Under the pieces are notes generated by a model. It was not told the origin of the DNA. It was given only the letters and a program-made list of their open reading frames with translations, and searched no databases. Below, in pieces: positions 15,876-25,290 of a stretch of DNA of 64,000 nt. Both the position numbers and the translations under genes were made by a program. Source of the DNA: Rhodococcus ruber (lineage in GTDB: Bacteria > Actinomycetota > Actinomycetes > Mycobacteriales > Mycobacteriaceae). Where the stretch lies: positions 620,001-684,000 of the forward strand of contig NZ_JAPWIJ010000001.1 in NCBI RefSeq assembly GCF_027270735.1, given 5' to 3'. The stretch's first letter is position 1. The number at the start of each line of letters is the position of its first letter.

Positions 15876-16607
15876 CCGGGCCCCGATGGTGTTGTGCAGA
15901 GACCGCAACGAATTCTGGCCGAGCGAGACCGTCTGAGATTCGATGTAGCGCAACAGGTGTGAATCGTTGAGTACCTTCTCGCTCGACTGGATCAACACGG
16001 TGCCGGCACCGGTGAAATCGAACTGACGCTCTTCGCCGCTGTTGGCACCGAGAAATCCGCGTGCAGCACCGAGAAAGTTCTGCATCCAGTCTGCGTCGAA
16101 GTGATGCGACGGTGACGGGCAATCCGCCCATCCCACAAGCGCTTCCGGGTCGATGCGCAGCGGCGGCTCGGCGAACATGACGGTACCGTTGGAGGAGGCC
16201 AAGAACTTTCCGGTACCGAGCAGCGTCAGAAATCCCGGGACGATGGACTGCTTGAGATCCAAAGTCGGCTCGAAAGCAAGCAGATTCGCGGCTCGAATCG
16301 TGAGGTTGCCGTCGTCGAGGTCGTAGCTGTTGATGTTGAACCCGCGGTCGCCGAGGATCAGCTTGCCCTGGCCCTGCGCCAGAACCCAGTCGTTGGAGTA
16401 CAGCGGAGACGAGAACCGCGCGGCGACGATAGCAGGCATCGACGTCTGCCCGAGCGGCTCGAAGCGAATGTTGCCGTAGTACGCGATCATCGCGCCCTTG
16501 GAGGTGAACCACGGCTGGCCTGCGAGTTCGACGCAGAACGCGTAGTCGTTGCCGGGAACGTTGTCGTTGACCGGCAGGGTGTATGGGTTGTGAATCTCCA
16601 AACTCAT
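15864..16607 (-). CDS. AIM24-family protein 1
   Basis: A 247-residue protein of the AIM24/TRAP-like beta-prism superfamily, the most divergent of three tandem copies. Visible family features are SKGAMIAYYGNIRFEP near residue 35, the glycine-rich FTGAGTVLIQSSE near the C-terminus and repeated beta-strand patterns. ATG at 16607 is 11 bases after the upstream paralogue's stop. Function of bacterial AIM24 proteins is not established; yeast Aim24 is mitochondrial. Order in the operon is 3-2-1, reading leftward. Confidence 0.8.
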   Translation of the reverse strand: MSLEIHNPYTLPVNDNVPGNDYAFCVELAGQPWFTSKGAMIAYYGNIRFEPLGQTSMPAIVAARFSSPLYSNDWVLAQGQGKLILGDRGFNINSYDLDDGNLTIRAANLLAFEPTLDLKQSIVPGFLTLLGTGKFLASSNGTVMFAEPPLRIDPEALVGWADCPSPSHHFDADWMQNFLGAARGFLGANSGEERQFDFTGAGTVLIQSSEKVLNDSHLLRYIESQTVSLGQNSLRSLHNTIGARLQQ

Positions 16608-16618
16608 TGCGCCGCTCC

Positions 16619-17296
16619 CTAGAACTTCTGCTCGGACGCCTGGACCCACACGGTGCCCGTTCCGGTCATCTTGAGTTGAATCGCCTCGCCGCTGCCTTTA
16701 CCGACGGCGTCACGCCAGCCGACATTTGCGGAGATGTCGACATTGATGTTGCCGATGTGACACACGTACGCCTGCGGATCGACCACGACCATAGGGTTGT
16801 TGGGCCCGACCTGCAGCGGAGTCGCGCCGCCGTGCGAGAGAACCGCGACGCTGCCCTGGCCGGTCAGCTGTGTCGTGAACAGACCCTGCCCCGTCATCGC
16901 TCCGCGCACTGCTCCGCGGACGCCGCCCTGCGAGGTCAGTGCAACGATGGAACTCTGGAGGTAGCCGTCGTGCACCAGGAGCCGGTCGGCTTCGACGGTG
17001 AGCATCGACGAACCGTCGAGATGGATCACCTCGACGTACAACCCGGCGTGACCGTAGAAGACCTCGCCCTGCCCCTCGGCGGCCATCATCGCCACGTGCT
17101 CGCCTGCCATCATCCGGCCGGCCATCCCGGCAACGCCGCCCATGCCCGGCATGGCACCGGCCGAGCCGCCCATCGAGTGCGGAACGAACCGCACGTCGCC
17201 GGTGTAGTAGAGCATCGATCCACGCCGCGCGAGCACGTTCTGATTCGGTGCCAGAACGGATTTCACGACTTTGCTGTTGACGAGTTCGAGTGGCAC
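16619..17296 (-). CDS. AIM24-family protein 2
   Basis: A 225-residue AIM24-family protein, clearly paralogous to its upstream neighbour: both share GSM(L/V)xYxGDV, SGQGLFTT-like (here TGQGLFTTQLTGQGSV), VDPxAxVxHxG and a C-terminal GTGTVWVQ strand. It carries a Met/Gly-rich insert (GGSAGAMPGMGGVAGMAG) near residue 45. GTG start at 17296, one base after the preceding stop. It is predicted soluble, with no signal peptide. Confidence 0.82.
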   Translation of the reverse strand: MPLELVNSKVVKSVLAPNQNVLARRGSMLYYTGDVRFVPHSMGGSAGAMPGMGGVAGMAGRMMAGEHVAMMAAEGQGEVFYGHAGLYVEVIHLDGSSMLTVEADRLLVHDGYLQSSIVALTSQGGVRGAVRGAMTGQGLFTTQLTGQGSVAVLSHGGATPLQVGPNNPMVVVDPQAYVCHIGNINVDISANVGWRDAVGKGSGEAIQLKMTGTGTVWVQASEQKF

Positions 17297-17297
17297 G

Positions 17298-17921
17298 TCA
17301 GCGCTCCTCGGGTTGGATGTACACGACGCCCTGGCCGTCGAAGCGGAGGGAGAACGCCTCGCCGCTGCCGCCGCCGATAGCGGAGCGCCACGTGACGTCG
17401 GTGACGAAGCTCTGATTCAGCTGGCCGCGGTGGGCGACGAACGCGTCGGGATCGACGACGAGTGGGTACTGAGGATCGACGGCGAGGGCGATGATCGGCC
17501 CACCCTTCGACAACAGTGCCACGGTGCCCGATCCGCTGACGACCGTGGTGAACAAACCCTGCCCCGACGTTGCGCCACGAAGACCGGAGAACTTGACGTC
17601 GGTCTTCAATTGCCCTGTGAGAGCTAGCAATTGGGACGACTCGACGTGCAGGTTGTCGCCCTGTACCTCGACGAGAGTGATGTCCTGGGCGTCGACGGCG
17701 AAGTAGACCGTGCCCTTGCCGGACACGTCCATCAACGACAGCGACTCGCCGGTCACCTTCTGTTTGAGCGCGGCGCGGAATCCGCCCCCACCGCCCATCC
17801 CAGCGCTCTTGAAGGCGACATCGCCCTCGTACGCCACCATCGAACCCGACATCGCGCGCAGGGAGTCGCCGGTCAGGTCTGCGACCAAGACGCGGTGCCC
17901 GTTCATCCTCAGCTGAGCCAC
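17298..17921 (-). CDS. AIM24-family protein 3
   Basis: A 207-residue AIM24-family protein, first of the tandem trio in reading order. Motifs shared with copy 2 are SGSMVAYEGDVAFK, GGGGGFRAALKQK, TSGQGLFTTVVSGSG and DGQGVVYIQPEER. GTG at 17921 is used; an ATG five codons later is a possible alternative. A single promoter upstream of 17921 could serve all three genes, because gaps are 1 and 11 bases. Confidence 0.82.
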   Translation of the reverse strand: MAQLRMNGHRVLVADLTGDSLRAMSGSMVAYEGDVAFKSAGMGGGGGFRAALKQKVTGESLSLMDVSGKGTVYFAVDAQDITLVEVQGDNLHVESSQLLALTGQLKTDVKFSGLRGATSGQGLFTTVVSGSGTVALLSKGGPIIALAVDPQYPLVVDPDAFVAHRGQLNQSFVTDVTWRSAIGGGSGEAFSLRFDGQGVVYIQPEER

Positions 17922-17982
17922 GGGGGAACTATGCCACTGCTCGCGCCGTCGTGGCTACTGCTGGCCGATACGAGGCACGCCA

Positions 17983-18657
17983 CTATCGACGGCGATACAG
18001 TCGTTCCGGTCGCCCGGCCCGGCCGTACTGCAACCGGATGTCGAGAATCTCGTGCGTCAAGTAGTGCTCGAGGTAGCGGCGCGCGCTCACGCGCGAAATT
18101 CCGACGAGGTCGGCACATTCGCTCGCCGATAGTTCGGTTCCCGGCGTGATGACGCCGAGCACCGACTTCCCCGTCTCGGCGGACATTCCCTTGGGCAGCT
18201 GCACGCGTTCGGCGGCGGCGGTCCCACGACCGAACAGAGCGTCGACGACATCTTGGTCCAGCCGATCCGAGGAGAGAGCCTTCCGGCGCGCCAGAAACGC
18301 GTCGAGCTTCTCTCGCAGGTTCACGTACTCGAACGGCTTGATGAGGTAGTCCGTGGCACCACCGGTCAGCGCGGCACTGACTGTGTCCAGCTCACGAGCG
18401 GCGGTGATCATGATGACGCCCACGGCGTTGTTCTGCGAGCGCAATGTTCGCAGTACGTCGAGCCCCGATGCGTCCGGAAGATGAACGTCGAGCAGGATCA
18501 GATCCGGCTGCAGTTCGGCAGTGGCAGTGAGTGCTTCCGCTGCAGTACGAGCTACACCCACTGCCCTGAAGCCGTCCGTGCGGTCGACGAAGCGACGATG
18601 AATGTCGGCCACCATGAAGTCGTCGTCGACCACGAGGACGCTTGTCGATGCGGTCAT
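17983..18657 (-). CDS. CitB/DcuR-type response regulator
   Basis: A 224-residue response regulator. The receiver domain has the acidic pair DDD at 11-13, phosphoacceptor Asp57 in LILLDVHLP, the Thr in MITAARE and Lys in YLIKPFEY. The C-terminal effector has SASECADLVGISRVSARRYLEH, the HTH found in regulators of citrate/dicarboxylate uptake. It is coupled to the sensor kinase upstream by an ATGA overlap. Together with the divergent tctCBA operon it most likely controls tricarboxylate uptake. Confidence 0.9.
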   Translation of the reverse strand: MTASTSVLVVDDDFMVADIHRRFVDRTDGFRAVGVARTAAEALTATAELQPDLILLDVHLPDASGLDVLRTLRSQNNAVGVIMITAARELDTVSAALTGGATDYLIKPFEYVNLREKLDAFLARRKALSSDRLDQDVVDALFGRGTAAAERVQLPKGMSAETGKSVLGVITPGTELSASECADLVGISRVSARRYLEHYLTHEILDIRLQYGRAGRPERLYRRR

Positions 18658-20309
18658 CGTTCTCCTGTGCTCTCTCGCTCCGGCAACGGGATTCGCACCC
18701 GGAATCTAGCGCCCCCGGCGGCGGCGTCGTCCACCATCGCTGTCCCGCCGTGTTGGGTACTGACCAATCGGACGAGAGCAAGACCGATGCCGCGCCCGCC
18801 GGGCAGGTCGGGTTTCGAGGTCACTCCCCGTGAGAACACCGACTGCCGCATCTGTTCCGGGACCCCTTGGCCCGAGTCGGTGACGTCGATGACCAGATCA
18901 TCTGTGTCGACGATGGCGACCCTGATGGCACGCTCACCGGACTCGCGCGATGCGTCGAGTGCATTGTCCACCAGATTGCCCACCACCGTGATCACATCTG
19001 TCGACATCGCGGGGTCGAGCGGTCGCAGTGTGGACGCGGGCTCCAGGGTCAGGCGCACACCGATTTCTGCTGCCAACGACGTCTTCGCGATGAGTAGCGC
19101 TGCCACCGCTGGGTCGTGGATGTGTGCGGTGATCGATTCGCTGATCTCCGCGCGCCTGCGAGTGAGAGTGCCGACGAGGGCTGTCACCTCGTCGTAACTG
19201 CCCAACTGGGCCAGCCCGGAAATGGTGTGCAATTGATTGGCGAATTCGTGAGTCTGAGCGCGCAGCGTGTCGGTGACACTTCGGTGTGACGTCAGCTGAC
19301 TCTGCATGGAGGCGAGCTCGGTGCTGTCACGCATCGTGGTGACGGTGCCGATGTGCTGTCCGCGGCTGGTGGCTGTGCGGCGGTTGAGTGCGAGCACCCT
19401 GTGTGCGGTCGTGACGATGAAGTCCGCCACCTCTCCGTCGGACTTCAGAACGTCCAGTACCCCGTCGTCGATGCCCACGTTGTCCACCTGCTTGCCGACG
19501 ACGGTGGGATCGAGCCCGAGGAGTGTGCATGCGCTGTCGTTGATCACGGTGATGCTGCCGTCGTTTCCGATGGCGATCACTCCCTCACGAATGCTGTGCA
19601 ACAACGCTTCTCGATGGTCGGCGAGGCTTGCGATCTCGGCTGTCTCCAGGCCGAGTGTGTGTCGCCGCATTCGGCGAGAGAGCAACCAGGACCCCACGGC
19701 ACCCAGGCCGGCGCCGATTGCCAGGTACAGAATCAATCTCGCTCCGGACTCGGACAACAGCGTCCACGTCGACGGGTACCGCTCCGCCACGGTCACGAGG
19801 GCGAGGACCGAACCGTCGGGTGCCAGGACCGGGACGTGGCCGGCAATGGACCGGACGCCCGCAGATTCGATATCGCCCGACCACCCGCGGCCGTCGAGAA
19901 CGTCACTGTCTCCCAGGGCGGCTGCGCTACCGATTCGGGTGGGATCGGTGGACACGATCACAGCACCCTCGGTGGACACTATTTCCGCCAGTGATGCGCC
20001 CGAGAGCGCGACCGCCCGATCGACGTCGGGTGCGAGCGTTCGCTCGACCAACGCGGTGCCGAGCTGATCACGCACTATCGGAGTCGACGCCAGATTCTCG
20101 GCAACGGAGAGCATCCGAGCTCCGCGTAGGTCGCGAAATTCATCGGTGGACTGCTCGATCGATATCGCGGCGACGGCACCGAGTACGAGGGTGAGGACGG
20201 CGAGCTGCAGCAGCAAGTACTGCCCGGCGAGGGTGAGGGTGTGTCGTCGGCTGACTGCTCGTCGACTCTGTCGCGACCACAAAGAACTTAACTTCCATTG
20301 GTTTCTCAA
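18654..20309 (-). CDS. CitA/DcuS-type sensor histidine kinase
   Basis: A membrane sensor kinase of up to 551 residues. Transmembrane helix 1 lies near 25-48, an extracytoplasmic sCache-like sensor near 50-190, helix 2 near 193-215, then a PAS domain (about 235-335). The phosphoacceptor region is QTHEFANQLHTISG, and the ATPase domain has NLVDNALDAS, DSGQGV and GRGIGLALV. The start is uncertain: TTG at 20309 gives the longest sensible protein and there is no early ATG. Family members sense citrate or C4-dicarboxylates, which fits the divergent tricarboxylate transporter. Confidence 0.9.
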   Translation of the reverse strand: MRNQWKLSSLWSRQSRRAVSRRHTLTLAGQYLLLQLAVLTLVLGAVAAISIEQSTDEFRDLRGARMLSVAENLASTPIVRDQLGTALVERTLAPDVDRAVALSGASLAEIVSTEGAVIVSTDPTRIGSAAALGDSDVLDGRGWSGDIESAGVRSIAGHVPVLAPDGSVLALVTVAERYPSTWTLLSESGARLILYLAIGAGLGAVGSWLLSRRMRRHTLGLETAEIASLADHREALLHSIREGVIAIGNDGSITVINDSACTLLGLDPTVVGKQVDNVGIDDGVLDVLKSDGEVADFIVTTAHRVLALNRRTATSRGQHIGTVTTMRDSTELASMQSQLTSHRSVTDTLRAQTHEFANQLHTISGLAQLGSYDEVTALVGTLTRRRAEISESITAHIHDPAVAALLIAKTSLAAEIGVRLTLEPASTLRPLDPAMSTDVITVVGNLVDNALDASRESGERAIRVAIVDTDDLVIDVTDSGQGVPEQMRQSVFSRGVTSKPDLPGGRGIGLALVRLVSTQHGGTAMVDDAAAGGARFRVRIPLPERESTGER

Positions 20310-20386
20310 AAGTGACTCGCATCACGTACGGACCGATACTTGCTACCGATCACAGTCTCACAGAGACCGAACCGAATCGAGGACCG

Positions 20387-21367
20387 ATGCCCAGAAGGCT
20401 GACAGTGGTGTTGGCACTGATCCCGCTGCTCGTGCTGGCGCTCGCATCATGTGGCGTCACCCGAGGTGACGAGGGCGAGGGGCTGCACCGCATCCGGATG
20501 ATGGTGCCCAACAGCCCCGGTGGTGGCTACGACCTCACCGCACGAACCGCAGTGAAGATCATGGAAGAAACCGACATCACCGGCCGAGTAGAGGTCTTCA
20601 ACGTCATCGGAGCAGGCGGAACCGTCGCCATGGCCCGATTGATGAACGAGGCAGGCAACGACGACCTGATGATGATGATGGGACTCGGTGTCGTCGGGGC
20701 GATGTACACCAACGGCTCGACCGATCGAGTCTCCGACGCCACCCCGCTCGCCAAGATCGTGGAAGAGCAGGAGGGGATTCTCGTCCCTGCGGATTCGCCG
20801 TTCCAGACCGTCGGCGACTTCGTCGAGGCGTGGAAAGCAGACCCGTCGTCGGTGACGATCGGCGGAGGATCCTCGCCGGGCGGACCCGACCACCTGTTCC
20901 CGATGGAAACCGCTCGCACGGTGGGCGTGGATCCGACGGCCGTGAACTTCGTGTCCTACGACGGCGGCGGCGATCTGTTGACGGCCCTGCTGGGCAACAA
21001 AATCTCCGCAGGCACGTCGGGGTTGGGCGAGTACGTCGATCAGATCGAGGCCGGACAGGTGCGAGTGCTGGCCGTATCGGGAGCCGAGCGACTGCCCGGC
21101 ATCGATGCGCCGACCCTGACCGAAGCCGGCATCGATCTGCAGTTCACCAACTGGCGCGGTGTTCTCGCACCGCCCGGCACACCCGAAGACGTTCGTGCAC
21201 AGATGGTTGCGGCGTTGACCGAACTGCACGGCACCGACGAATGGAAGGAAGCGCTCGTGACGAACGGATGGATCGACGCATTCGAGACCGGACCCGCTTT
21301 CGAGCAGTTCCTGCGAGACCAGGATGCCCGGGTCGAGTCGACACTCACCGAATTGGGACTCGTATGA
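20387..21367 (+). CDS. tctC: Tripartite tricarboxylate transporter, substrate-binding lipoprotein
   Basis: A 326-residue extracytoplasmic solute receptor of the TctC/Bug family. ATG at 20387 begins a lipoprotein signal with lipobox LASC and acylated Cys22, so it would be anchored outside the membrane. Family motifs follow: MVPNSPGGGYDLTAR, GGGSSPGGPDHL and the C-terminal WRGVLAPPGTP. It binds a carboxylate and hands it to TctAB. Stop overlaps tctB as ATGA. It is divergent from the two-component genes, which probably induce it. Confidence 0.93.
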   Translation: MPRRLTVVLALIPLLVLALASCGVTRGDEGEGLHRIRMMVPNSPGGGYDLTARTAVKIMEETDITGRVEVFNVIGAGGTVAMARLMNEAGNDDLMMMMGLGVVGAMYTNGSTDRVSDATPLAKIVEEQEGILVPADSPFQTVGDFVEAWKADPSSVTIGGGSSPGGPDHLFPMETARTVGVDPTAVNFVSYDGGGDLLTALLGNKISAGTSGLGEYVDQIEAGQVRVLAVSGAERLPGIDAPTLTEAGIDLQFTNWRGVLAPPGTPEDVRAQMVAALTELHGTDEWKEALVTNGWIDAFETGPAFEQFLRDQDARVESTLTELGLV

Positions 21368-21903
21368 CCGCCACGGTCGACCGCACCGACGATGGCGGCG
21401 AGACCGGGTCGGAGCCGGTCGGTCCGGACCGCGCGCAGCTCCTGGTCTGCGCGGTACTGCTGGTGGTCGGCGTATTCTTGATCGTCGACGCGCTCTCTCT
21501 CACAGCGGAATTCGCCAAGGTCGACCCCGTGGGTCCGAGGCTGATTCCTATCGTCGTCGGGATCGCGATGCTCGTCTGCTCCGTTCTGCTCGCCGTGGCC
21601 ACCCTCAGGGGTAGCCGAGGTGAACAGGATGGTGGTGAAGACATCGACACCTCGACTCCAGCCGACTGGAAGACCGTCGGACTGCTCGTCGGGCTGTTCG
21701 TGGCGACGATCGTGCTCGTGGACACGCTGGGCTGGGTGATCGTTGGTGCGATGCTCTTCGGCGGAGCCGCAACGATTCTCGGCAATCGGCACTGGATTCG
21801 TAACCTGGCGATCGGGCTCGTTCTCTCACTCCTCAGCTTCTACGCGTTCTACGTCGGGCTCGGGATACCGCTGCCTGCAGGCATTCTGGACGGAATACTC
21901 TGA
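21364..21903 (+). CDS. tctB: Tripartite tricarboxylate transporter, small membrane subunit
   Basis: A 179-residue TctB protein with four predicted membrane helices (about 28-46, 60-78, 103-140 as a pair, 150-165). The family's second-helix region reads [15 protein letters not shown]. It overlaps tctC by 4 bases and tctA by 1 base, so all three should be translated together. It is the small partner of the TctA permease; sequence conservation in the family is low, so the call also rests on position. Confidence 0.9.
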   Translation: MTATVDRTDDGGETGSEPVGPDRAQLLVCAVLLVVGVFLIVDALSLTAEFAKVDPVGPRLIPIVVGIAMLVCSVLLAVATLRGSRGEQDGGEDIDTSTPADWKTVGLLVGLFVATIVLVDTLGWVIVGAMLFGGAATILGNRHWIRNLAIGLVLSLLSFYAFYVGLGIPLPAGILDGIL

Positions 21904-23420
21904 TGGACAATCTGAACTGGCTGATGCAAGGCTTCTCCGAAGCCGTCACCCCGATGAATCTGCTCTATGCGTGCATCGGCGTGCTGCTGGGCACCGCGGT
22001 CGGGGTCCTGCCGGGGATCGGCCCGGCAATGACCGTCGCGCTGCTCCTTCCCATCACCTACAACGTCAGCCCCAGCGCCGCATTCATCATGTTCGCAGGC
22101 ATCTACTACGGCGGCATGTACGGTGGCTCGACCACGTCGATTCTGCTCAACACACCGGGCGAATCGTCGTCGGTGATCACCGCTATCGAAGGCAACAAGA
22201 TGGCCAAGGCCGGGCGAGCCGCTCAGGCGCTCGCCACGGCCGCCATCGGATCGTTCATCGCCGGATCGATCGGAACCATGCTGCTGGTGCTGTTCGCCCC
22301 CATCGTCTCGCGCTTCGCGGTGTCGCTGGGAGCGCCCTCGTACCTGGCAATCATGTTGCTGGCCTTGGTTGCTGTGACCGCAGTACTCGGCAGCTCGAAG
22401 CTGCGCGGGTGCATCTCGCTACTGCTGGGACTTGCCATCGGTCTGGTGGGAATCGATTTCCTGACCGGCCAGCCCCGAGCCACGTTCGGTGTCGCGCAGC
22501 TTTCCGATGGAATCGACATCGTTGTCATCGCAGTTGCAGTGTTCGCGCTGGGCGAGGCACTCTGGGTCGCTGCACATCTGCGCCGCAAGCCCGCCGAGGT
22601 GATTCCCGTCGGGCGTCCCTGGATGGGCAAGAGCGATTGGAAGCGATCGTGGAAGCCGTGGTTGCGCGGTACCGCATACGGATTCCCGTTCGGCGCCTTG
22701 CCGGCCGGTGGGGCCGAACTGCCGACATTCCTGTCGTACATCACCGAGAAGAAGCTCTCCAAGCATCCGGAGGAGTTCGGTAAGGGTGCCATCGAGGGTG
22801 TTGCCGGGCCGGAGGCAGCCAACAACGCCTCTGCAGCAGGAACTCTCGTGCCGATGCTGTCACTGGGTCTGCCCACCAACGCCACCGCGGCAGTCATGCT
22901 CACCGCGTTCGTGTCCTACGGAATTCAGCCCGGACCGACGCTGTTCGACAAGGAACCGCTGCTGATCTGGACGCTGATCGCGAGCTTGTTCATCGGTAAC
23001 TTCCTGCTGCTCGTGCTCAACCTCCCGCTGGCACCGCTGTGGGCGAAGCTGCTGCGCACACCGCGGCCGTATCTGTACGCAGGAATTCTGTTCTTCGCCG
23101 TGCTGGGTGCCTACGCCGTCAATCTCCAGTGGCTCGATCTGGTTCTGCTCCTGATCTTCGGATTGCTCGGACTGATGATGCGGCGCTTCGGACTACCCGT
23201 CCTGCCGCTCATCATCGGAGTCATCCTCGGCCCGCGAGTGGAACGTCAACTGCGCCAGACGCTGCAGCTCGGCGGCGGCGAATGGAGCAGCGTCCTGTCC
23301 GAACCCATCGCCATCGTGGTCTACATCGTCATCGTTCTGCTGCTGGCTGCGCCGTTCGTGGCAAAGCTCGTACGACCCCGTACTGCACCCACCCTCCAGA
23401 AGACGAAGGAAAATGCATGA
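21903..23420 (+). CDS. tctA: Tripartite tricarboxylate transporter, large permease subunit
   Basis: A 505-residue TctA permease with about 12 membrane helices. Conserved loops are [34 protein letters not shown] near residue 75 and [19 protein letters not shown] near residue 315. It couples carboxylate uptake to a cation gradient with TctB and the TctC receptor. Its stop overlaps the start of the universal stress protein gene, which has a ribosome-binding AAGGAAA inside the tctA end. Confidence 0.95.
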   Translation: MDNLNWLMQGFSEAVTPMNLLYACIGVLLGTAVGVLPGIGPAMTVALLLPITYNVSPSAAFIMFAGIYYGGMYGGSTTSILLNTPGESSSVITAIEGNKMAKAGRAAQALATAAIGSFIAGSIGTMLLVLFAPIVSRFAVSLGAPSYLAIMLLALVAVTAVLGSSKLRGCISLLLGLAIGLVGIDFLTGQPRATFGVAQLSDGIDIVVIAVAVFALGEALWVAAHLRRKPAEVIPVGRPWMGKSDWKRSWKPWLRGTAYGFPFGALPAGGAELPTFLSYITEKKLSKHPEEFGKGAIEGVAGPEAANNASAAGTLVPMLSLGLPTNATAAVMLTAFVSYGIQPGPTLFDKEPLLIWTLIASLFIGNFLLLVLNLPLAPLWAKLLRTPRPYLYAGILFFAVLGAYAVNLQWLDLVLLLIFGLLGLMMRRFGLPVLPLIIGVILGPRVERQLRQTLQLGGGEWSSVLSEPIAIVVYIVIVLLLAAPFVAKLVRPRTAPTLQKTKENA

Positions 23421-23806
23421 TCGTCGTCGGCTACACCCCTGACAAATTCGGTGCTGCGGCACTCGAACACGGAATCGCCGAGGCGAAGTTCCGCAGCACC
23501 GGCCTCAAGGTCGTCAACACCTCCACCGGTGACTCCTTGGCCGATCCGCGATTCGCCGATTCCGAGGCCATGACGGAGTTGCACGCCACTCTCGATCGTT
23601 CCGGGGTCGAGTACGTCCTGGACCAGGCCGTGGTCTCGGATACCGTCGACGCCCTGCTCACCGTCATGGATTCGGACGATGCCGACGTACTGGTGATCGG
23701 GATCAGGCACCGATCAGCAGTGGGCAAACTGCTGATGGGCAGCTCAGCACAGCAGCTGCTGCTCTCGTGCCCCAAGCCGGTGCTGGCGGTCAAACCGCCT
23801 CGATAG
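23417..23806 (+). CDS. Universal stress protein
   Basis: A 129-residue UspA-fold protein. It has the C-terminal ATP-binding signature [20 protein letters not shown] followed by [13 protein letters not shown], which places it in the ATP-binding Usp class. The N-terminal strand IVVGYTPDK carries the usual Asp position altered to Thr-Pro-Asp. The ATG at 23417 overlaps the tctA stop by 4 bases, so it is the fourth gene of the transporter operon. A strong hairpin follows at 23824. Confidence 0.9.
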   Translation: MIVVGYTPDKFGAAALEHGIAEAKFRSTGLKVVNTSTGDSLADPRFADSEAMTELHATLDRSGVEYVLDQAVVSDTVDALLTVMDSDDADVLVIGIRHRSAVGKLLMGSSAQQLLLSCPKPVLAVKPPR

Positions 23807-23823
23807 CACCGGTTGGCCATGCT

Positions 23824-23860
23824 TGTCGCCTGCTCCGCCTACCGGGCGGAGCAGGCGACA
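23824..23860. terminator. Bidirectional terminator hairpin
   Basis: A perfect 16-base inverted repeat (TGTCGCCTGCTCCGCC and its complement) with a 5-base loop lies between the convergent tct operon and LLM gene. There is no T-run, as is common in GC-rich actinobacteria. Confidence 0.8.
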
Positions 23861-23866
23861 GCCGTG

Positions 23867-24844
23867 TCAGACGAGCGGCTTCAACGCCTTGCCCGCCAGC
23901 TCGACGGCTCCCGGCTGGTGTCCGTTGGTGATCAGGTTGATGATGACGCCGTCGATGCCCTGATCGAGGACGCGCTTCTGTACCTGCTCGGCGACATCGT
24001 CGGGGGTTCCGCAGAAGTGGCGATCGGTGGCCTTCGCGGCGTCCTCCTCGGACAGGTTCGTCAGATCCAGGCCCTGCTTCAGCACGAACTCGCGCTGCAA
24101 CTCCTTGGCCTTGTCGCCGTCCTCGTCGATGATGACGAAGGCGAGGAAGCTCGTTTCGAGGTCCTTCGGGTCGCGGTCGACTTCCTCGCATCGAGCCTGC
24201 ACCGCCGCCATCTTGCGCGGCAATTCCTGTGCGTCGCAAATGATGTTGAGGTGATCGGCGAACTGTGCGGCCAGGCCGAACGTCTTCTTCTCGCCACCGC
24301 CGCCGAGCATGATCGGCAGATCATCGCGGATGCGGGGCTCGTTCATCGCGTTCTCGACCTGATACCAGAGTCCGTCGAATGTTGGGCGCTGGCCGCGCAG
24401 CATCGGCTCGATGATCTGCAGGGCCTCGTCGAGCCGCTCGAACCGATCGGTGAACGTACCGAATTCGAGTCCGAAGCTCTGGTGCTCGAGTTCGTACCAG
24501 CCGGCTCCTATGCCGAGGATCGCGCGACCGCCGCTGACGACGTCGAGCGTGGTGACGGTCTTGGCCAGGATCGCCGGATTGCGGTAGGTATTTCCGGTGA
24601 CCAAGGCAGAGAGCTGGATGGTGTCGGTGGCCGTCGCAAGGGCGGACAGCGCAGAGTAGGCCTCGAGCATCGGCTCGTCGGGCTTGCCGATGCCGGGAAG
24701 TTGGTAGAAGTGATCCATCACGAACGCGGTGTCGAACCCGGCCGCTTCGGCCTCGCGCGCCTGCGCGATGACCTGGGGAAAGAGTTCTGCGACCGAACCG
24801 TCGTAGCTGAAGTTGGGCATCTGGTAACCGAGGCGAATAGTCAC
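23867..24844 (-). CDS. LLM-class F420-dependent oxidoreductase
   Basis: A 325-residue luciferase-like TIM-barrel protein of the F420-binding group seen in mycobacteria and relatives. Recognisable stretches are AREAEAAGFDTAFVMDHFYQ, LVTGNTYRNPAILAKTVTTLD, GIGAGWYELEH and PIMLGGGGEKKT. The GTG at 24844 is chosen because homologues begin a few residues before LGYQMPNF; another GTG lies three codons upstream. The coenzyme is inferred from family resemblance; the substrate is unknown. It is monocistronic, between a terminator and a divergent VOC gene. Confidence 0.88.
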   Translation of the reverse strand: MTIRLGYQMPNFSYDGSVAELFPQVIAQAREAEAAGFDTAFVMDHFYQLPGIGKPDEPMLEAYSALSALATATDTIQLSALVTGNTYRNPAILAKTVTTLDVVSGGRAILGIGAGWYELEHQSFGLEFGTFTDRFERLDEALQIIEPMLRGQRPTFDGLWYQVENAMNEPRIRDDLPIMLGGGGEKKTFGLAAQFADHLNIICDAQELPRKMAAVQARCEEVDRDPKDLETSFLAFVIIDEDGDKAKELQREFVLKQGLDLTNLSEEDAAKATDRHFCGTPDDVAEQVQKRVLDQGIDGVIINLITNGHQPGAVELAGKALKPLV

Positions 24845-24903
24845 GAGATCCACGCTACTCGGATATCGGCCCACGGCACGTGCGAGAGCGCGATAATTCG
24901 ACG

Positions 24904-25284
24904 ATGACCATCATGGATCTGACCAGGCAGCCCTTCTCCGGGTTTGCTGTCGACGACCTACCCGCGGCGCGAACCTTCTACGCCGAGACGCTCGGTCTCG
25001 AGGTGACCGACAACGAGATGGGCATGCTCGAACTGCACCTCGGGACGGGCGCGATCGTGCTGGTCTATCCGCGTCCCGGGCACGTGCCCGCGCAATACAC
25101 GATCCTGAACTTCCCGGTTGCCGATATCGAGAGCGCCGTCGACGCCTTGACCGCGAAAGGAGTTGTGTTTGCGCAGTATCCGGAGATGGGCACCGACGAG
25201 AAGGGGATTTTCCGGCATGGTGGACCGCTGATCGCCTGGTTCACGGACCCGGCGGGAAACGTGTTGTCGGTGTTGCAGGGCTGA
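24904..25284 (+). CDS. VOC-superfamily (glyoxalase-like) protein
   Basis: A 126-residue vicinal-oxygen-chelate protein with the two-module betaalphabetabetabeta pattern: FAVDDLPAARTFYAETLGL in the first half and FPVADIESAVDALTAKGV in the second, ending AWFTDPAGNVLSVLQ. Family members bind a metal and act on glyoxal adducts, catechols or antibiotics. ATG at 24904 is used; an upstream ATG would extend into the promoter. It converges tightly on the protease gene, with 6 bases between stops. Confidence 0.88.
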   Translation: MTIMDLTRQPFSGFAVDDLPAARTFYAETLGLEVTDNEMGMLELHLGTGAIVLVYPRPGHVPAQYTILNFPVADIESAVDALTAKGVVFAQYPEMGTDEKGIFRHGGPLIAWFTDPAGNVLSVLQG

Positions 25285-25290
25285 CGACCC

